Positions 42,453-51,070 are shown, numbered from the stretch's first letter. The stretch is DNA of 63,748 nt from Candidatus Gemmiger faecigallinarum (GCA_019120395.1 DWVD01000087.1:1-63748), one strand, 5' to 3'. Notes: generated from the sequence alone by a model not told the origin. Numbers and translations are program-made.

Positions 42453-43080
42453 GCTTAGCGTTTTCGAGGCTGTGCTGCACTTTTTCACCTATGCGGTCAT
42501 GGCCGTTTTTGCCGAAAATATCGTCTTTACCCATGGGCTGGGCGTTTCGCAGCTGTTCAAGCTGGTGAAAACGCGGGACATCCGCACACTGCACCACTGC
42601 CTGCCCATCCTGCTGGTGCAGCTGCTTTCGGCGCCGCTGGTGTGGATGGCTCGCGTCTGGCTGACCCCCTGGCTGCGCGGCGTGCTGCCCGGCTGGCTGC
42701 CCGCCGCTGCGCTGCGCCCGGTCATCTATCTCAGCTGCGCGACCATCGCCATGGCGGTGGTCTGGCTGTTGTTCCACCTGTTTGGCCGCCGCGCTGCGCC
42801 TTATCTGGAGCAGCTGCCCATCGCCACCTACAACTGCTGCGTGCTGGGCACCATCCTGATCTGCGTCAACCAGAACTTTACGCTGCTGGAAACGGTGGCG
42901 TTCAGCCTGGGCAGCGGCATCGGCTATCTGTTTGCCGTGGCTGTCGTCGACGAGGGACGCCGCCGCCTGCGCAGCAAGGATGTGCCGGGCATTTTTACCG
43001 GCATGCCCATCTCGCTGATCTACATTGGAATTCTGGCGCTGGCCATCTACGGCCTGGTGGGACATTCCATCACCGCGTAA
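42433..43080 (+). CDS. RnfA-like membrane protein
   Basis: A 215-residue six-helix protein of the RnfA/RnfE fold. FAENIVFTHGLGVSQLFK corresponds to the RnfA segment NNFVLVKFLGLCP, with the cluster Cys replaced by Ser39. The mirror motif YNCCVLGT keeps Cys135/136. VDEGRRRLRSKDVPGIFTGM and LIYIGILALAIYGLVG close the chain. The ATG at 42433 lies inside the previous gene after GGAGGAGG, so translation is coupled. With three of four cluster ligands lost across the E and A proteins, electron transfer is doubtful. Confidence 0.78.
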   Translation: MLNAAAELSVFEAVLHFFTYAVMAVFAENIVFTHGLGVSQLFKLVKTRDIRTLHHCLPILLVQLLSAPLVWMARVWLTPWLRGVLPGWLPAAALRPVIYLSCATIAMAVVWLLFHLFGRRAAPYLEQLPIATYNCCVLGTILICVNQNFTLLETVAFSLGSGIGYLFAVAVVDEGRRRLRSKDVPGIFTGMPISLIYIGILALAIYGLVGHSITA

Positions 43081-43122
43081 GCCTGGAACGGAAAGCTGCC
43101 AGCTCAAGGAGGAGGGAACACC

Positions 43123-44418
43123 ATGGACAAACCGAATCCCGCGCCCTGCTTTGGTCCGGCGCGGATCCTGCTGCCGGGCGCGGACACGCCGCTGGACCCG
43201 TGGGCCTGCATTGCGGTGGACCAGTTTACCTCGCAGCCGGACTACTGGCAGAAAGCCGAGGCGCTGGCCGCCGGGCGGCCCAGCACGCTGCACATCGTAC
43301 TGCCGGAGGTCTATCTGGGCGGCCCGGAGGAGGACGCCCGCCTGGCGTCCATCCGCGCCGCCATGGCCGACTATCGCAGCAGCCTGCTGACCCGCGTGGT
43401 CAACGGCTTTGTGTATGTGGAGCGCACCCAGATGGACGGCAGCATCCGCCAGGGCCTGGTGGGCGCGGTGGATCTGGAGGCTTACAGCTTTGACCCGGCC
43501 GACCGTCCGGCCGTCCGTCCCAGCGAGAATACCGTGGTGGAACGCATCCCGCCCCGGCTGAAAGTCCGCCGCGGCGCCCAGCTGGAGACCCCCCACGTGA
43601 TGCTGCTGGCCGACGACGCGGCCTGCACGCTGATCGAGCCGGTCGGCGCGGAAAAAGCCCGCCTGCCGCTTTTGTACGACGGCGAGCTGATGCTGGGCGG
43701 CGGCCGCCTGCGCGGCTGGGCGGTGGAGGACCCGGCGCTGGTGGCGCAGATCGAAGCCGCCGTCGCGGCGCTGGGCGACGCCGACGCCTTTGCCGCCCGC
43801 TGGCCCGGCGCCGCCGGGCAGCCGCCTATGACGCTGGCGGTGGGGGACGGCAACCATTCGCTGGCCACCGCCAAGGCGTACTGGGAGGAGCGCAAGGCGG
43901 CCCTGACGCCGCGGCAGCGGCAGGACGACCCCGCCCGGTACTGCCTGGTGGAGGTGTGCAACGTCCATTCGCCGGCCATCCAGATCGAGCCGATCCACCG
44001 GGTGCTGTTCGGCGTGGGGGCCGAACAGGTCCGCACCGCGCTGGACGGCTGGGCGGCGGCAAACACCATCTGCATCTCGCCGGATTCGGCCCAGCAGTTT
44101 ACGCTGGTGTCCGCCGCGGGGGACACGCCCCTGGGCTTTGCGGGCGAGGTGGAGCCGCTTGCGGTGGGCACCGCCGAGCGGTTCGTGCAGGACTTTTTGC
44201 AGCGCTGCCCCGGCGCGTCGGTGGATTACGTCCACGGAGAAGCCGCGGTGCGCCGCCTGGCGGCCGGGGGCGCTGTGGGCCTGCTGATGCCGCCGCTGCA
44301 AAAGGCCGACCTGTTCCGCGGCGTGGTGCTGGGCGGCGTGCTGCCCCGCAAGACCTTCAGCATGGGCCACGCCGAGGAAAAACGATATTATAACGAGTGC
44401 CGCAGCCTGGTGGACTGA
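43123..44418 (+). CDS. DUF1015-family protein
   Basis: A 431-residue cytoplasmic protein of the DUF1015 family, defined by the segment LAVGDGNHSLATAKAYWEE. Other conserved parts are PWACIAVDQFTSQPDYWQ near the start and GLLMPPLQKADLFRGVVLGG and MGHAEEKRYYNECRSL at the end. Function is unknown; relatives lie beside serine or amino acid genes. It starts 42 bases after the RnfA-like gene with AAGGAGG and is probably in the same transcript. Confidence 0.9.
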   Translation: MDKPNPAPCFGPARILLPGADTPLDPWACIAVDQFTSQPDYWQKAEALAAGRPSTLHIVLPEVYLGGPEEDARLASIRAAMADYRSSLLTRVVNGFVYVERTQMDGSIRQGLVGAVDLEAYSFDPADRPAVRPSENTVVERIPPRLKVRRGAQLETPHVMLLADDAACTLIEPVGAEKARLPLLYDGELMLGGGRLRGWAVEDPALVAQIEAAVAALGDADAFAARWPGAAGQPPMTLAVGDGNHSLATAKAYWEERKAALTPRQRQDDPARYCLVEVCNVHSPAIQIEPIHRVLFGVGAEQVRTALDGWAAANTICISPDSAQQFTLVSAAGDTPLGFAGEVEPLAVGTAERFVQDFLQRCPGASVDYVHGEAAVRRLAAGGAVGLLMPPLQKADLFRGVVLGGVLPRKTFSMGHAEEKRYYNECRSLVD

Positions 44419-44461
44419 CACCGGCGGGCCTCCTGTTTTGAGAATGAGAGGAAGAAACGTC

Positions 44462-45043
44462 ATGCCAAACCACGAACATCCCGAATCGGCAGGCGTCAGC
44501 CCGGCCGCCCGCCGCCGTCGCCGCCGCCGCGGACAGGGCGCCGCACGGCCGGCCCAGGGGCAGCAGCCTCAGGCCGCCCAGCAGAAAGCCCAGCCGCCGC
44601 AGGCAAGCCAAAGCGTGCAGCAGCCGCGGCAGAAAGGCCAGGCCCAGCAGGCGGCGGGGCAAAGCGGCCGACGCAGCCGCCAGCCCGCCCCGGAAAAGCA
44701 GGCCGCCCGCCCGGCGCGCAGCCAGTCTGCCGGGCAGCCGTCCGCCCGCGGCCGCAAGGCAGGCCCTGCCGCGCCGCAGCCCCAGCCGGAAAAGAGCGCC
44801 CGGCAGAGCCGCCAGGCCCAGCAGCATGCCGCCCCCCGCGCAGAGGAACCGCGCGCCCGCCGCCGCGGTCGCCAGCCGGTCGACGAGGATCCCGGGCTGC
44901 TGCTGATCGCCCGCCGCCCGCCCAAGCAGAAGTACGCGAATTTCGAGGAGTATATTGCCGCCCACGGCGGCGTGACCGTGCCGGTGGAGGACGGGGAGCT
45001 GGAGCCGCAGCCGGAACCCTCCGCAGGCCCGGCAGAAAACTGA
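44462..45043 (+). CDS. Basic low-complexity protein with conserved C-terminal motif
   Basis: A 193-residue protein. Residues 20-145 are a Gln/Ala/Arg/Pro-rich low-complexity stretch with an RRRRRRRGQG patch. The C-terminus is more ordered: DEDPGLLLIARRPPKQKYAN, then FEEYIAAHGGVTVP. No domain is recognised, and the basic disordered part could bind RNA, DNA or membranes. The start was set at 44462 after GAGAGGAAG. It is followed by a strong terminator. Confidence 0.65.
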   Translation: MPNHEHPESAGVSPAARRRRRRRGQGAARPAQGQQPQAAQQKAQPPQASQSVQQPRQKGQAQQAAGQSGRRSRQPAPEKQAARPARSQSAGQPSARGRKAGPAAPQPQPEKSARQSRQAQQHAAPRAEEPRARRRGRQPVDEDPGLLLIARRPPKQKYANFEEYIAAHGGVTVPVEDGELEPQPEPSAGPAEN

Positions 45044-45051
45044 CGCATAAG

Positions 45052-45094
45052 CAAACGGCAGCCGCCCGGCCTCAGGCCGGGCGGCTGCCGTTTG
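45052..45094. terminator. Bidirectional terminator between convergent operons
   Basis: Arms 45052-45071 and 45075-45094 form a perfect 20-bp stem around TCA, with AAA and TTT at the base. It serves the plus-strand DUF1015 operon and the minus-strand dinB operon. Confidence 0.92.
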
Positions 45095-45098
45095 TCTT

Positions 45099-46352
45099 TC
45101 AGGGCTTTTTCCGCCGCTTGTCCCGCTCCTTGGCGGCGGACAGCGCGCCGGGGGCGGTGGGCTTGTCGGTGGGGTCCAGCAGGCGGGCGCGCACCACGGC
45201 TTTGTCGCCAAAGCGGCTGCGCAGCGCGTCCGCGGCGCGGTCCAGTTTTTCCTGCTTGTCGGTGCGGCGGGCGTCGGTGAACAGGTCCAGCTGCTCAAAG
45301 GCGTCGGCGGTGGTGCGCTCGCAGGTGACGCCCACCAGCCGCACCGGGCGCTTGGGCCACATCTGGCGGATCAGCTGCCGGGCGGTCTGGTAGATGACCT
45401 CGGTGGCGTTGGTGGGGTTGGGCAGGCTGATCTGGTGGCTGGTGCGGCGGAAAGCGTTGTCCACCAGCTGCACCGCCACCACGCGGGCGCTTTTGCCGTC
45501 GCCCCGCAGCCGCCCGGCCACCGACTCGGCCAAAGCCAGCAGGGTGGCGTCGGCCTGCTGGGGCGTTTCCAGATCCTCGGGCAGCGTCACGCTGTTGCCG
45601 TAGCTGTTGTCCTTTGGCTCCCGTCTGCCCAGCGGCGTGCCCTCGATGCCGTTGGCGTGCTGGCGGAAACTGTCCCCCCGCACGCCGAACGCCCCGCGCA
45701 GCAGCTCCGGGTCGGCATGGGCCAGGTCGCCCACCGTGCGGATGCCCAGCGCGTCCATGGTGCGCACGGCGCTGGGCCCCACCCCGAACAGCGCCCCCAC
45801 CGGCAGCGGCCACAGCTTTTGGGGGATCTCCTCCGGCCAAAGGGTGTGGGTGCGGTCGGGCTTTTCAAAGTCGCTGGCCGTTTTTGCCAGCAGCCGGTTG
45901 ACGGAGATGCCCACGTTGACGGTAAAGCCCAGCTCCCGCCGCACCCGCTGCCGGATGGCGTCGGCGGCCTGCACCGGCGGGCCGAACAGCGCCTCGCTGC
46001 CGGTCATCTCCACAAAGGCCTCGTCGATGCTGAACTGCTCCACCACCGGCGAGTAATCCCGCAGAATGGCGATCAGTCCCTTGCTGCACTGCACGTACCA
46101 GTCAAAGTCGGGCGGCACCACGATCAGGCCGGGGCATTTCTGCCGGGCGGCAAACAGGCTCTCGCCGGTCTGGACGCCGTACCGCTTGGCCGGCTGGCTT
46201 TTGGCCAGCACCACGCCGTGGCGCTTTTCCTCGTCGCCGCCCACCGCGGCGGGCACGGTGCGCAGGTCCAGCGCACCGCCACCGTTCAGGGCCTTGAGCG
46301 CCGACCAGGACAAAAACGCCGAGTTCACGTCCACATGGAACCAGACTGTCAT
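45099..46352 (-). CDS. dinB: Y-family DNA polymerase (DNA polymerase IV type)
   Basis: A 417-residue translesion polymerase. WFHVDVNSAFLSW carries the first metal Asp, VEQFSIDEAFVEMTG the catalytic Asp-Glu pair, and NVGISVNRLLAKTASDFEKP the palm end. A helix-hairpin-helix segment (LGIRTVGDLAHADPELL) and little-finger domain follow. FEQLDLFTD near the C-terminus is a sliding-clamp binding motif. No LexA box is evident. It lies 15 bases after the aldo/keto reductase gene, so the two are probably cotranscribed. Confidence 0.93.
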   Translation of the reverse strand: MTVWFHVDVNSAFLSWSALKALNGGGALDLRTVPAAVGGDEEKRHGVVLAKSQPAKRYGVQTGESLFAARQKCPGLIVVPPDFDWYVQCSKGLIAILRDYSPVVEQFSIDEAFVEMTGSEALFGPPVQAADAIRQRVRRELGFTVNVGISVNRLLAKTASDFEKPDRTHTLWPEEIPQKLWPLPVGALFGVGPSAVRTMDALGIRTVGDLAHADPELLRGAFGVRGDSFRQHANGIEGTPLGRREPKDNSYGNSVTLPEDLETPQQADATLLALAESVAGRLRGDGKSARVVAVQLVDNAFRRTSHQISLPNPTNATEVIYQTARQLIRQMWPKRPVRLVGVTCERTTADAFEQLDLFTDARRTDKQEKLDRAADALRSRFGDKAVVRARLLDPTDKPTAPGALSAAKERDKRRKKP

Positions 46353-46367
46353 GGCAGGCGCCTCCTT

Positions 46368-47537
46368 TTACCACAGCTTCAGCACCCGCACCCCCAGCCG
46401 GGCGGCTTTGTAGACGGGGCCTTCCAGCTCGCGGGCGGCGTCCTTCAAAAGGCTGCGGATGGGCAGATGCTGGGGGCAGTGCTGCTCGCACTTGCCGCAG
46501 CCCACGCACTGGGACGCGCCGGTGCCCCTGCGCCGCAGGCCGGTGGTGCGCAGATACTCGCTTTTGGCGTGGCGGCCCTCGGCGGCGGCGCGGTTGTAGC
46601 AGGCAAACACGCCGGGGATATCCACCCCGGCCGGGCAGGGCTGGCAGTAGCCGCAGCCGGTGCAGCCCACCCGCATGGCGGCCTGCAAATCGGCCCGCAG
46701 GCCGTCCACAAAGGCGTGCTCCCCCGGCGTCATGCAGCCGGGGGTGGCCCGGCCGGCGGCCGCGGCGTTGTCCCGCACCATCTCCAGGCTGTTCATGCCG
46801 GAAAGCACCACCGTCACCCCCGGCTGGTCCCACAGCCAGCGCAGGCCCCACTCGGCGGCGGACCGGCCGCTCTCGGCCACCCGCTGCCGGGCGGCGGGCG
46901 GCAGGCCGGAGATCAGCCGCCCGCCCCGCAGCGGCTCCATGATGACGACCGGGATGCCCCTGGCCGCGGCGACCTCCAGCCCTTTGCGGCCGGCCTGGGC
47001 ATGCTCGTCCAGGTAGTTGTACTGGATCTGGCAGAAATCCCAGCCGTAGGCGTCCAGCAGCTGCAAAAAGGCCGCCGTGTCGCCGTGGAAGGAAAACCCG
47101 ATCCGCCCGATGGCCCCCGCCGCCTTTTTCTCCTCGATCCACTCCCGCACGCCCAGGGCGCACAGCTTCTGCCAGGCGGCCAGGTCGGTCAGCATGTGCA
47201 TCAGGTAAAAGTCGATGCGGTCGGTGCCCAGGCGGGCCAGCTGCTCGGCAAAGCAGCGGTCGATGCCGGCGCGGGACTTGATCAGGTACTGGGGCAGCTT
47301 GTCGGCAAGGTAGACCTGGTCCCGGCAGCCCAGGCGGCGCAGCGCCTCGCCCAGGGCGGCCTCGCTGCCGTTATAAATGTAGGCGGTGTCAAAGTAGTTG
47401 ACGCCCAGGCGCACGGCCTTGCCGATCTGTGCGGTCACGGCGTCGACGTCGATGCGGCCGCCCGCCTTGGGAAAGCGCAGGCAGCCGTAGCCCAGCGCCG
47501 AAAGCCGCGCGCCGGTCCTGTCACAGCGGTATTGCAT
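46368..47537 (-). CDS. Aldo/keto reductase with C-terminal ferredoxin-type clusters
   Basis: A 389-residue protein. Residues 1-275 are an aldo/keto reductase barrel with the catalytic set Asp and Tyr in NYFDTAYIYN, Lys in LADKLP and His in YLMHML. The last 110 residues hold two cysteine groups, CTGCGYCQPCPAGVDIP and CVGCGKCEQHCPQ, for [4Fe-4S] clusters. Such fusions are common in anaerobic Clostridia; substrate unknown. The ATG follows AAAGGAGC. It shares a strand with the lipoprotein upstream and dinB downstream. Confidence 0.94.
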   Translation of the reverse strand: MQYRCDRTGARLSALGYGCLRFPKAGGRIDVDAVTAQIGKAVRLGVNYFDTAYIYNGSEAALGEALRRLGCRDQVYLADKLPQYLIKSRAGIDRCFAEQLARLGTDRIDFYLMHMLTDLAAWQKLCALGVREWIEEKKAAGAIGRIGFSFHGDTAAFLQLLDAYGWDFCQIQYNYLDEHAQAGRKGLEVAAARGIPVVIMEPLRGGRLISGLPPAARQRVAESGRSAAEWGLRWLWDQPGVTVVLSGMNSLEMVRDNAAAAGRATPGCMTPGEHAFVDGLRADLQAAMRVGCTGCGYCQPCPAGVDIPGVFACYNRAAAEGRHAKSEYLRTTGLRRRGTGASQCVGCGKCEQHCPQHLPIRSLLKDAARELEGPVYKAARLGVRVLKLW

Positions 47538-47573
47538 GAAAAGGCTCCTTTTTGCCGCCGGGCGGCAGGCGGA

Positions 47574-48110
47574 TCATTCGACGGTGAACTGTACCCGGTA
47601 AAGGTCGCCCTGGCCCTCGTTGCCGTCGGCGTCGGTGTACATTTCCAGATAGACCAGCTCAAACTCGGACGCATCGGCCGGGACCTCAAACAGCAGGTCG
47701 TAGGTCTCCACCGCGCCGTCGGGCATCTCCCAGTACAAGGGCATCTGGTCGTTGGTGGGGACGCCGTCGGCGTCGGCGCCGATGGGGTCGACCGAGTAGG
47801 CGTAATCCTCGTCGCCGTCGCCCCACTGGATCTGGTAATCGCTGTCGTACATGGGCAGATCCTCGCCGAAATCGTTCTCCAGCGTCATGCTGCAAAGCAG
47901 CAGCTTGTTGCCGTCGGCAGCCGTGTAACCGTCGTAGGAGTCCACCACGGCGGCGCTGTTTACGGTGAAATCGAAAAACATGTTGGACAGGGTGTCGCCG
48001 ATGCCGCCCTCGGTGGGCTGGGTCACGCCGTCCAGCAGCGTGACGCCGCTGCATCCGGTCAGCAGGCAGGCGGCCAGGGCGGCGGTCAGGGTACGACGGA
48101 TGGGTTTCAT
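47574..48110 (-). CDS. DUF4352-like lipoprotein
   Basis: A 178-residue lipoprotein. The signal peptide IRRTLTAALAACLLTGCSG has the lipobox LLTGC with the lipidated Cys. The mature part is acidic and Asp/Tyr-rich, with KLLLCSMTLENDFGEDLPMY and ADASEFELVYLEMYTDADG, resembling the immunoglobulin-like DUF4352 fold. It would be anchored on the outer face of the membrane. The start at 48110 follows AAAGGAGG. Role unknown. Confidence 0.83.
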   Translation of the reverse strand: MKPIRRTLTAALAACLLTGCSGVTLLDGVTQPTEGGIGDTLSNMFFDFTVNSAAVVDSYDGYTAADGNKLLLCSMTLENDFGEDLPMYDSDYQIQWGDGDEDYAYSVDPIGADADGVPTNDQMPLYWEMPDGAVETYDLLFEVPADASEFELVYLEMYTDADGNEGQGDLYRVQFTVE

Positions 48111-48168
48111 TACAAATTCCTCCTTTGCGGTCCGGTACAGGGAACAGGACCTTTCTTCTCTGTCTTTT

Positions 48169-48197
48169 AAGATACCGGAAACCGGGAGAAAAAGCAA
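48169..48197 (-). promoter_or_regulatory. Promoter of the lipoprotein gene
   Basis: On the minus strand, TTGCTT (48197-48192), 17-base spacer, TATCTT (48174-48169), about 50 bases before the start codon. Confidence 0.6.
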
Positions 48198-48229
48198 TAC
48201 ACGGCCCGCAGCCGAAAGGAGAAAGACAC

Positions 48230-48267
48230 AAAAGTGGAAGGCCCCACAGCAAGGGCCTTCCACTTTT
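48230..48267 (-). terminator. Terminator after hsp20
   Basis: AAAAGTGGAAGGCCC and GGGCCTTCCACTTTT form a perfect 15-bp stem around an 8-base loop, 35 bases after the hsp20 stop. Confidence 0.85.
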
Positions 48268-48302
48268 CGGCCGGCGTTTGCGGCCGGCTTTGTCCGGGAA
48301 CG

Positions 48303-48749
48303 TTATTCGATGGCGATGGTGTTATGCTCAGGCAGTTTCTGACGGGCCGCCTTGGGCAGCGTCAGCTTCAGGATGCCGTCCTCGAACTTGGCGTGGACGT
48401 CGGTGGGCTGGATCTCCTCGCCCACATAGAAGCTGCGGCTGCACTGGCCGGCGTAGCGCTCCTGCCGGATGTAGCGGCCTTCCTCGTCCTTCTGGTCCCT
48501 GTTCAGCCCCTTGGAGGCGCTGATGGTCAGATAACCGTCTTTCAGGTCAAGTTTGACCTCGTCCTTCTTGAAGCCGGGCAGGTCGATGTCTACCTCGTAA
48601 CCGCTTTCCGTCTCGCGGACGTCGGTTTTCATCACGGCCCGGGCGTGTTTGCCGTAAAGGGCGTTGTTGACCTCGTACATCGGACGCATGCTGAACGCGT
48701 CATCAAACAACTCGTCGAACAGACTCTCACCAAAAATGACAGGCAACAT
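48303..48749 (-). CDS. hsp20: Small heat shock protein, Hsp20 family
   Basis: A 148-residue alpha-crystallin type chaperone. A short N-terminal arm (FGESLFDELFDDAFSMRP) precedes the crystallin core. ESGYEVDIDLPGFKKDEVKL and YAGQCSRSFYVGEEIQ lie in the core, and FEDGILKLTLPKA is the A-x-x-x-G-V-L-like signature. The tail holds the acidic PEHNTIAIE. The ATG follows GGAGGA. A CIRCE operator covers its promoter, so HrcA control is expected. Confidence 0.95.
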   Translation of the reverse strand: MLPVIFGESLFDELFDDAFSMRPMYEVNNALYGKHARAVMKTDVRETESGYEVDIDLPGFKKDEVKLDLKDGYLTISASKGLNRDQKDEEGRYIRQERYAGQCSRSFYVGEEIQPTDVHAKFEDGILKLTLPKAARQKLPEHNTIAIE

Positions 48750-48920
48750 AAGACATTCCTCCAATCCGTTTGTGAACGGCTCGTAGCTGTGCGGGAAACT
48801 CCCCTCGCGGTGGCGAGCTTTTGTTACCATACCGCCCGCCGGGGCGGCCCATCTTTGACGCCGCGGGATCGGGGACCGGAGCTGTGCGGCCTCTGTGCCC
48901 CTCTCCCGAGGTACAATTCT

Positions 48921-48962
48921 AGTATAACGCAAAAATTAGCAATGTCAATACTAGAGTGCCAA
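48921..48962 (-). promoter_or_regulatory. hsp20 promoter with CIRCE operator
   Basis: On the minus strand, TTGACA (48948-48943), 16 bases, TATACT (48926-48921). The CIRCE element 48936-48962 reads on the plus strand as TTAGCAATG, nine bases, GAGTGCCAA, close to the consensus TTAGCACTC-N9-GAGTGCTAA. It overlaps the -35. Confidence 0.88.
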
Positions 48963-49024
48963 TATTCATAAAAACATCACAAAAACGGGCGGACAGGGCA
49001 CTGCGTGACGATATTGGAATGAAA

Positions 49025-49051
49025 TTGGCAAACGAAGCATATGAGTGCTAA
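49025..49051. promoter_or_regulatory. Second CIRCE-like operator
   Basis: TTGGCAAAC, nine bases, GAGTGCTAA. The right half matches the CIRCE consensus exactly and the left half is degenerate. It lies 62 bp beyond the first CIRCE, upstream of both hsp20 and the divergent acetyltransferase gene. Confidence 0.6.
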
Positions 49052-49085
49052 TTTTATGGCGACGGCGATGATCTGCGCGCCTCGG

Positions 49086-49114
49086 TTGCGAACAGGAGGG
49101 GGCTGTGGTATCAT
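49086..49114 (+). promoter_or_regulatory. Promoter of the acetyltransferase gene (extended -10)
   Basis: TTGCGA (49086-49091), 17-base spacer, TGTGG-TATCAT (hexamer 49109-49114). Confidence 0.65.
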
Positions 49115-49180
49115 CGGGATAGCGGACCGCGGCGCGATGACGGCGCAGGTCGGATCTTGACAGTTTGGAGGATGTCGGAC

Positions 49181-49789
49181 ATGGATCTTCAAGAATGTTT
49201 GGCCCGGAAGGACAGCGGCCAGATCTACTTTCCCGAACCGGAGCTGGTGGACGCCCAGCAAAAGGTGCTGGAGCTGCAGTATGATTTCAACGCCACCCGC
49301 CCCGCCGAGCAGGAAAAGCGCCAGCAGCTGCTGAAACAGATGTTTGCCGAGATCGGCGAGGGCTGCTACATCGAGCCGCCGCTGCACGCCAACTGGGCGG
49401 GGCAGAACGTGCATTTCGGCAAAAACGTCTACGCCAACTTCAACCTGACGCTGGTGGACGACACCCACATCTATGTGGGCGACGGCGTCATGTTCGGCCC
49501 CAACGTCACCGTCTGCACCGGCACCCACCCGGTGCACCCGGAGCTGCGGGCCAGGCAGGCCCAGTACAACCTGCCGGTGCACATCGGCAGCTATGTGTGG
49601 GTCGGCGCCGGGGCGGTGATCCTGCCCGGCGTCACCATCGGCGAGGGCAGCGTCATCGGCGCGGGGGCGGTGGTCACCCAGGATATCCCCGCCAACGTGG
49701 TGGCCGCCGGCGTGCCCTGCCGGGTGCTGCGGCCCATCACCGAGCAGGACCGGCAGTATTACGGCAAAGGCCGCGCGGTGGATATCTGA
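49181..49789 (+). CDS. Maltose/galactoside O-acetyltransferase-type protein
   Basis: A 202-residue hexapeptide-repeat (left-handed beta-helix) acetyltransferase. The Maa-like N-terminal part contains LQYDFNATRPAEQEKRQQLL. The active region is YIEPPLHANWAGQNVHFGKN, with the catalytic His in TGTHPVHPELR, followed by GSYVWVGAGAVILPGVTIGE. It would use acetyl-CoA to acetylate sugars. The ATG at 49181 has GGAGGA at good spacing. Confidence 0.93.
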   Translation: MDLQECLARKDSGQIYFPEPELVDAQQKVLELQYDFNATRPAEQEKRQQLLKQMFAEIGEGCYIEPPLHANWAGQNVHFGKNVYANFNLTLVDDTHIYVGDGVMFGPNVTVCTGTHPVHPELRARQAQYNLPVHIGSYVWVGAGAVILPGVTIGEGSVIGAGAVVTQDIPANVVAAGVPCRVLRPITEQDRQYYGKGRAVDI

Positions 49790-49830
49790 ATATGGCCGGA
49801 CATGGCCGGACGCGGCAGAAATTTCTCTTT

Positions 49831-49866
49831 GCCCCGCGGGGGATGTATTCCACTGCGGGGCGTTTT
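49831..49866 (+). terminator. Terminator after the acetyltransferase gene
   Basis: GCCCCGC (49831-49837) pairs with GCGGGGC (49855-49861) with a partly paired loop, followed by GTTTTG, 42 bases after the stop. Confidence 0.7.
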
Positions 49867-49876
49867 GTGGTACAAT
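49866..49876 (+). promoter_or_regulatory. Candidate extended -10 promoter of gmd
   Basis: TGTGG-TACAAT (hexamer 49871-49876). There is no convincing -35; the TGTGG extension may compensate. It is about 105 bases before the gmd start. Confidence 0.5.
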
Positions 49877-49980
49877 ATCCTTATCTGTAAAAGTTTCGCG
49901 CGTATCGCGCGGCCCCGGCGGTTCCGGCGGCACAGACAAGCAGCGGCGCACCCGGCGCGGGGCGCAGAAAGAGGTATCCT

Positions 49981-51069
49981 TTGAAAAAAGCACTGATCAC
50001 CGGCGTGACCGGCCAGGACGGCAGCTACCTGTCGGAATTTTTGTTGGAGAAAGGCTACGACGTCCACGGCGTCATCCGGCGCTCGTCGGTGGATTTCCGC
50101 GAGCGCATCGCCCATTTGGAGGGCAACCCCCGCTTCCACCTGCATTTCGGCGATTTGAGCGACTCGATGAGCCTGGTGTCGGTCATCGGCAGCGTCCGCC
50201 CCGACGAGATCTACAACCTGGCGGCGCAAAGCCACGTGCAGGTCAGCTTTGACGTGCCCGAATACACCGCCGACGTGGATGCCACCGGCGTGCTGCGCAT
50301 CCTGGAGGCGGTGCGGCTGTGCGGCCTGGCCAAGACCTGCCGTATCTACCAGGCCTCCACGTCCGAGCTGTTCGGCAAGGTGGAGGAGGTGCCCCAGAAC
50401 GAGAATACCCCCTTCCACCCCTACAGCCCCTACGCGGTGGCCAAGCAGTACGGCTTCTGGATCACCAAGGAGTACCGGGAAGCCTACGGCATGTTTGCCT
50501 GCTCCGGCATTTTGTTCAACCACGAGTCCGAGCGCCGGGGCGAGACCTTCGTCACCCGCAAGATCACGCTGGCGGCGTCCCGCATCGCCCAGGGCAAGCA
50601 GGACAAGCTGTATCTGGGCAACCTGTCCAGCCTGCGGGACTGGGGCTACGCCAAGGATTATGTCGAGTGCATGTGGCTGATCCTCCAGAACGACAAGCCG
50701 GAGGATTTTGTCATTGCCACCGGCGAGCAGCACAGCGTGCGGGAGTTCTGCCAGCTGGCTTTCCACTATGCCGGCATCGAGCTGGAATTTACCGGCGAGG
50801 GCATGGACGAAAAGGGCGTCGACAAGGCCACCGGCAGGGTGCTTGTGGAGGTCAGCCCCGATTTTTACCGCCCCACCGACGTGGTCAACCTGTGGGGCGA
50901 CCCCGGCAAGGCAAAGCGGGAGCTGGGCTGGAACCCCACCAAGACCAGCTTTGCCGAGCTGGTGCGCCTTATGGTGGAGCATGACATGCACAAGGTCGCC
51001 GTCGAGCGCGCCGAGGAGCACATCGCCTGCAACCTGGAGGAATACCTGGAGAAAGGTGTGGTGAAGTGA
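49981..51069 (+). CDS. gmd: GDP-mannose 4,6-dehydratase
   Basis: A 362-residue extended short-chain dehydrogenase, first step from GDP-mannose to GDP-L-fucose. [20 protein letters not shown] is the nucleotide loop, [20 protein letters not shown] and [20 protein letters not shown] are Gmd hallmarks, and Tyr/Lys in [12 protein letters not shown] are catalytic. The start is TTG after AAAGAGG. The fcl gene follows after one base. Confidence 0.97.
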   Translation: MKKALITGVTGQDGSYLSEFLLEKGYDVHGVIRRSSVDFRERIAHLEGNPRFHLHFGDLSDSMSLVSVIGSVRPDEIYNLAAQSHVQVSFDVPEYTADVDATGVLRILEAVRLCGLAKTCRIYQASTSELFGKVEEVPQNENTPFHPYSPYAVAKQYGFWITKEYREAYGMFACSGILFNHESERRGETFVTRKITLAASRIAQGKQDKLYLGNLSSLRDWGYAKDYVECMWLILQNDKPEDFVIATGEQHSVREFCQLAFHYAGIELEFTGEGMDEKGVDKATGRVLVEVSPDFYRPTDVVNLWGDPGKAKRELGWNPTKTSFAELVRLMVEHDMHKVAVERAEEHIACNLEEYLEKGVVK

Positions 51070-51070
51070 T

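Noticed and set aside
45435-48170. Long plus-strand open frame opposite dinB, the aldo/keto reductase and the lipoprotein
   Set aside because: Three minus-strand genes with clear motifs and ribosome sites explain the region; the plus-strand translation is compositionally biased.
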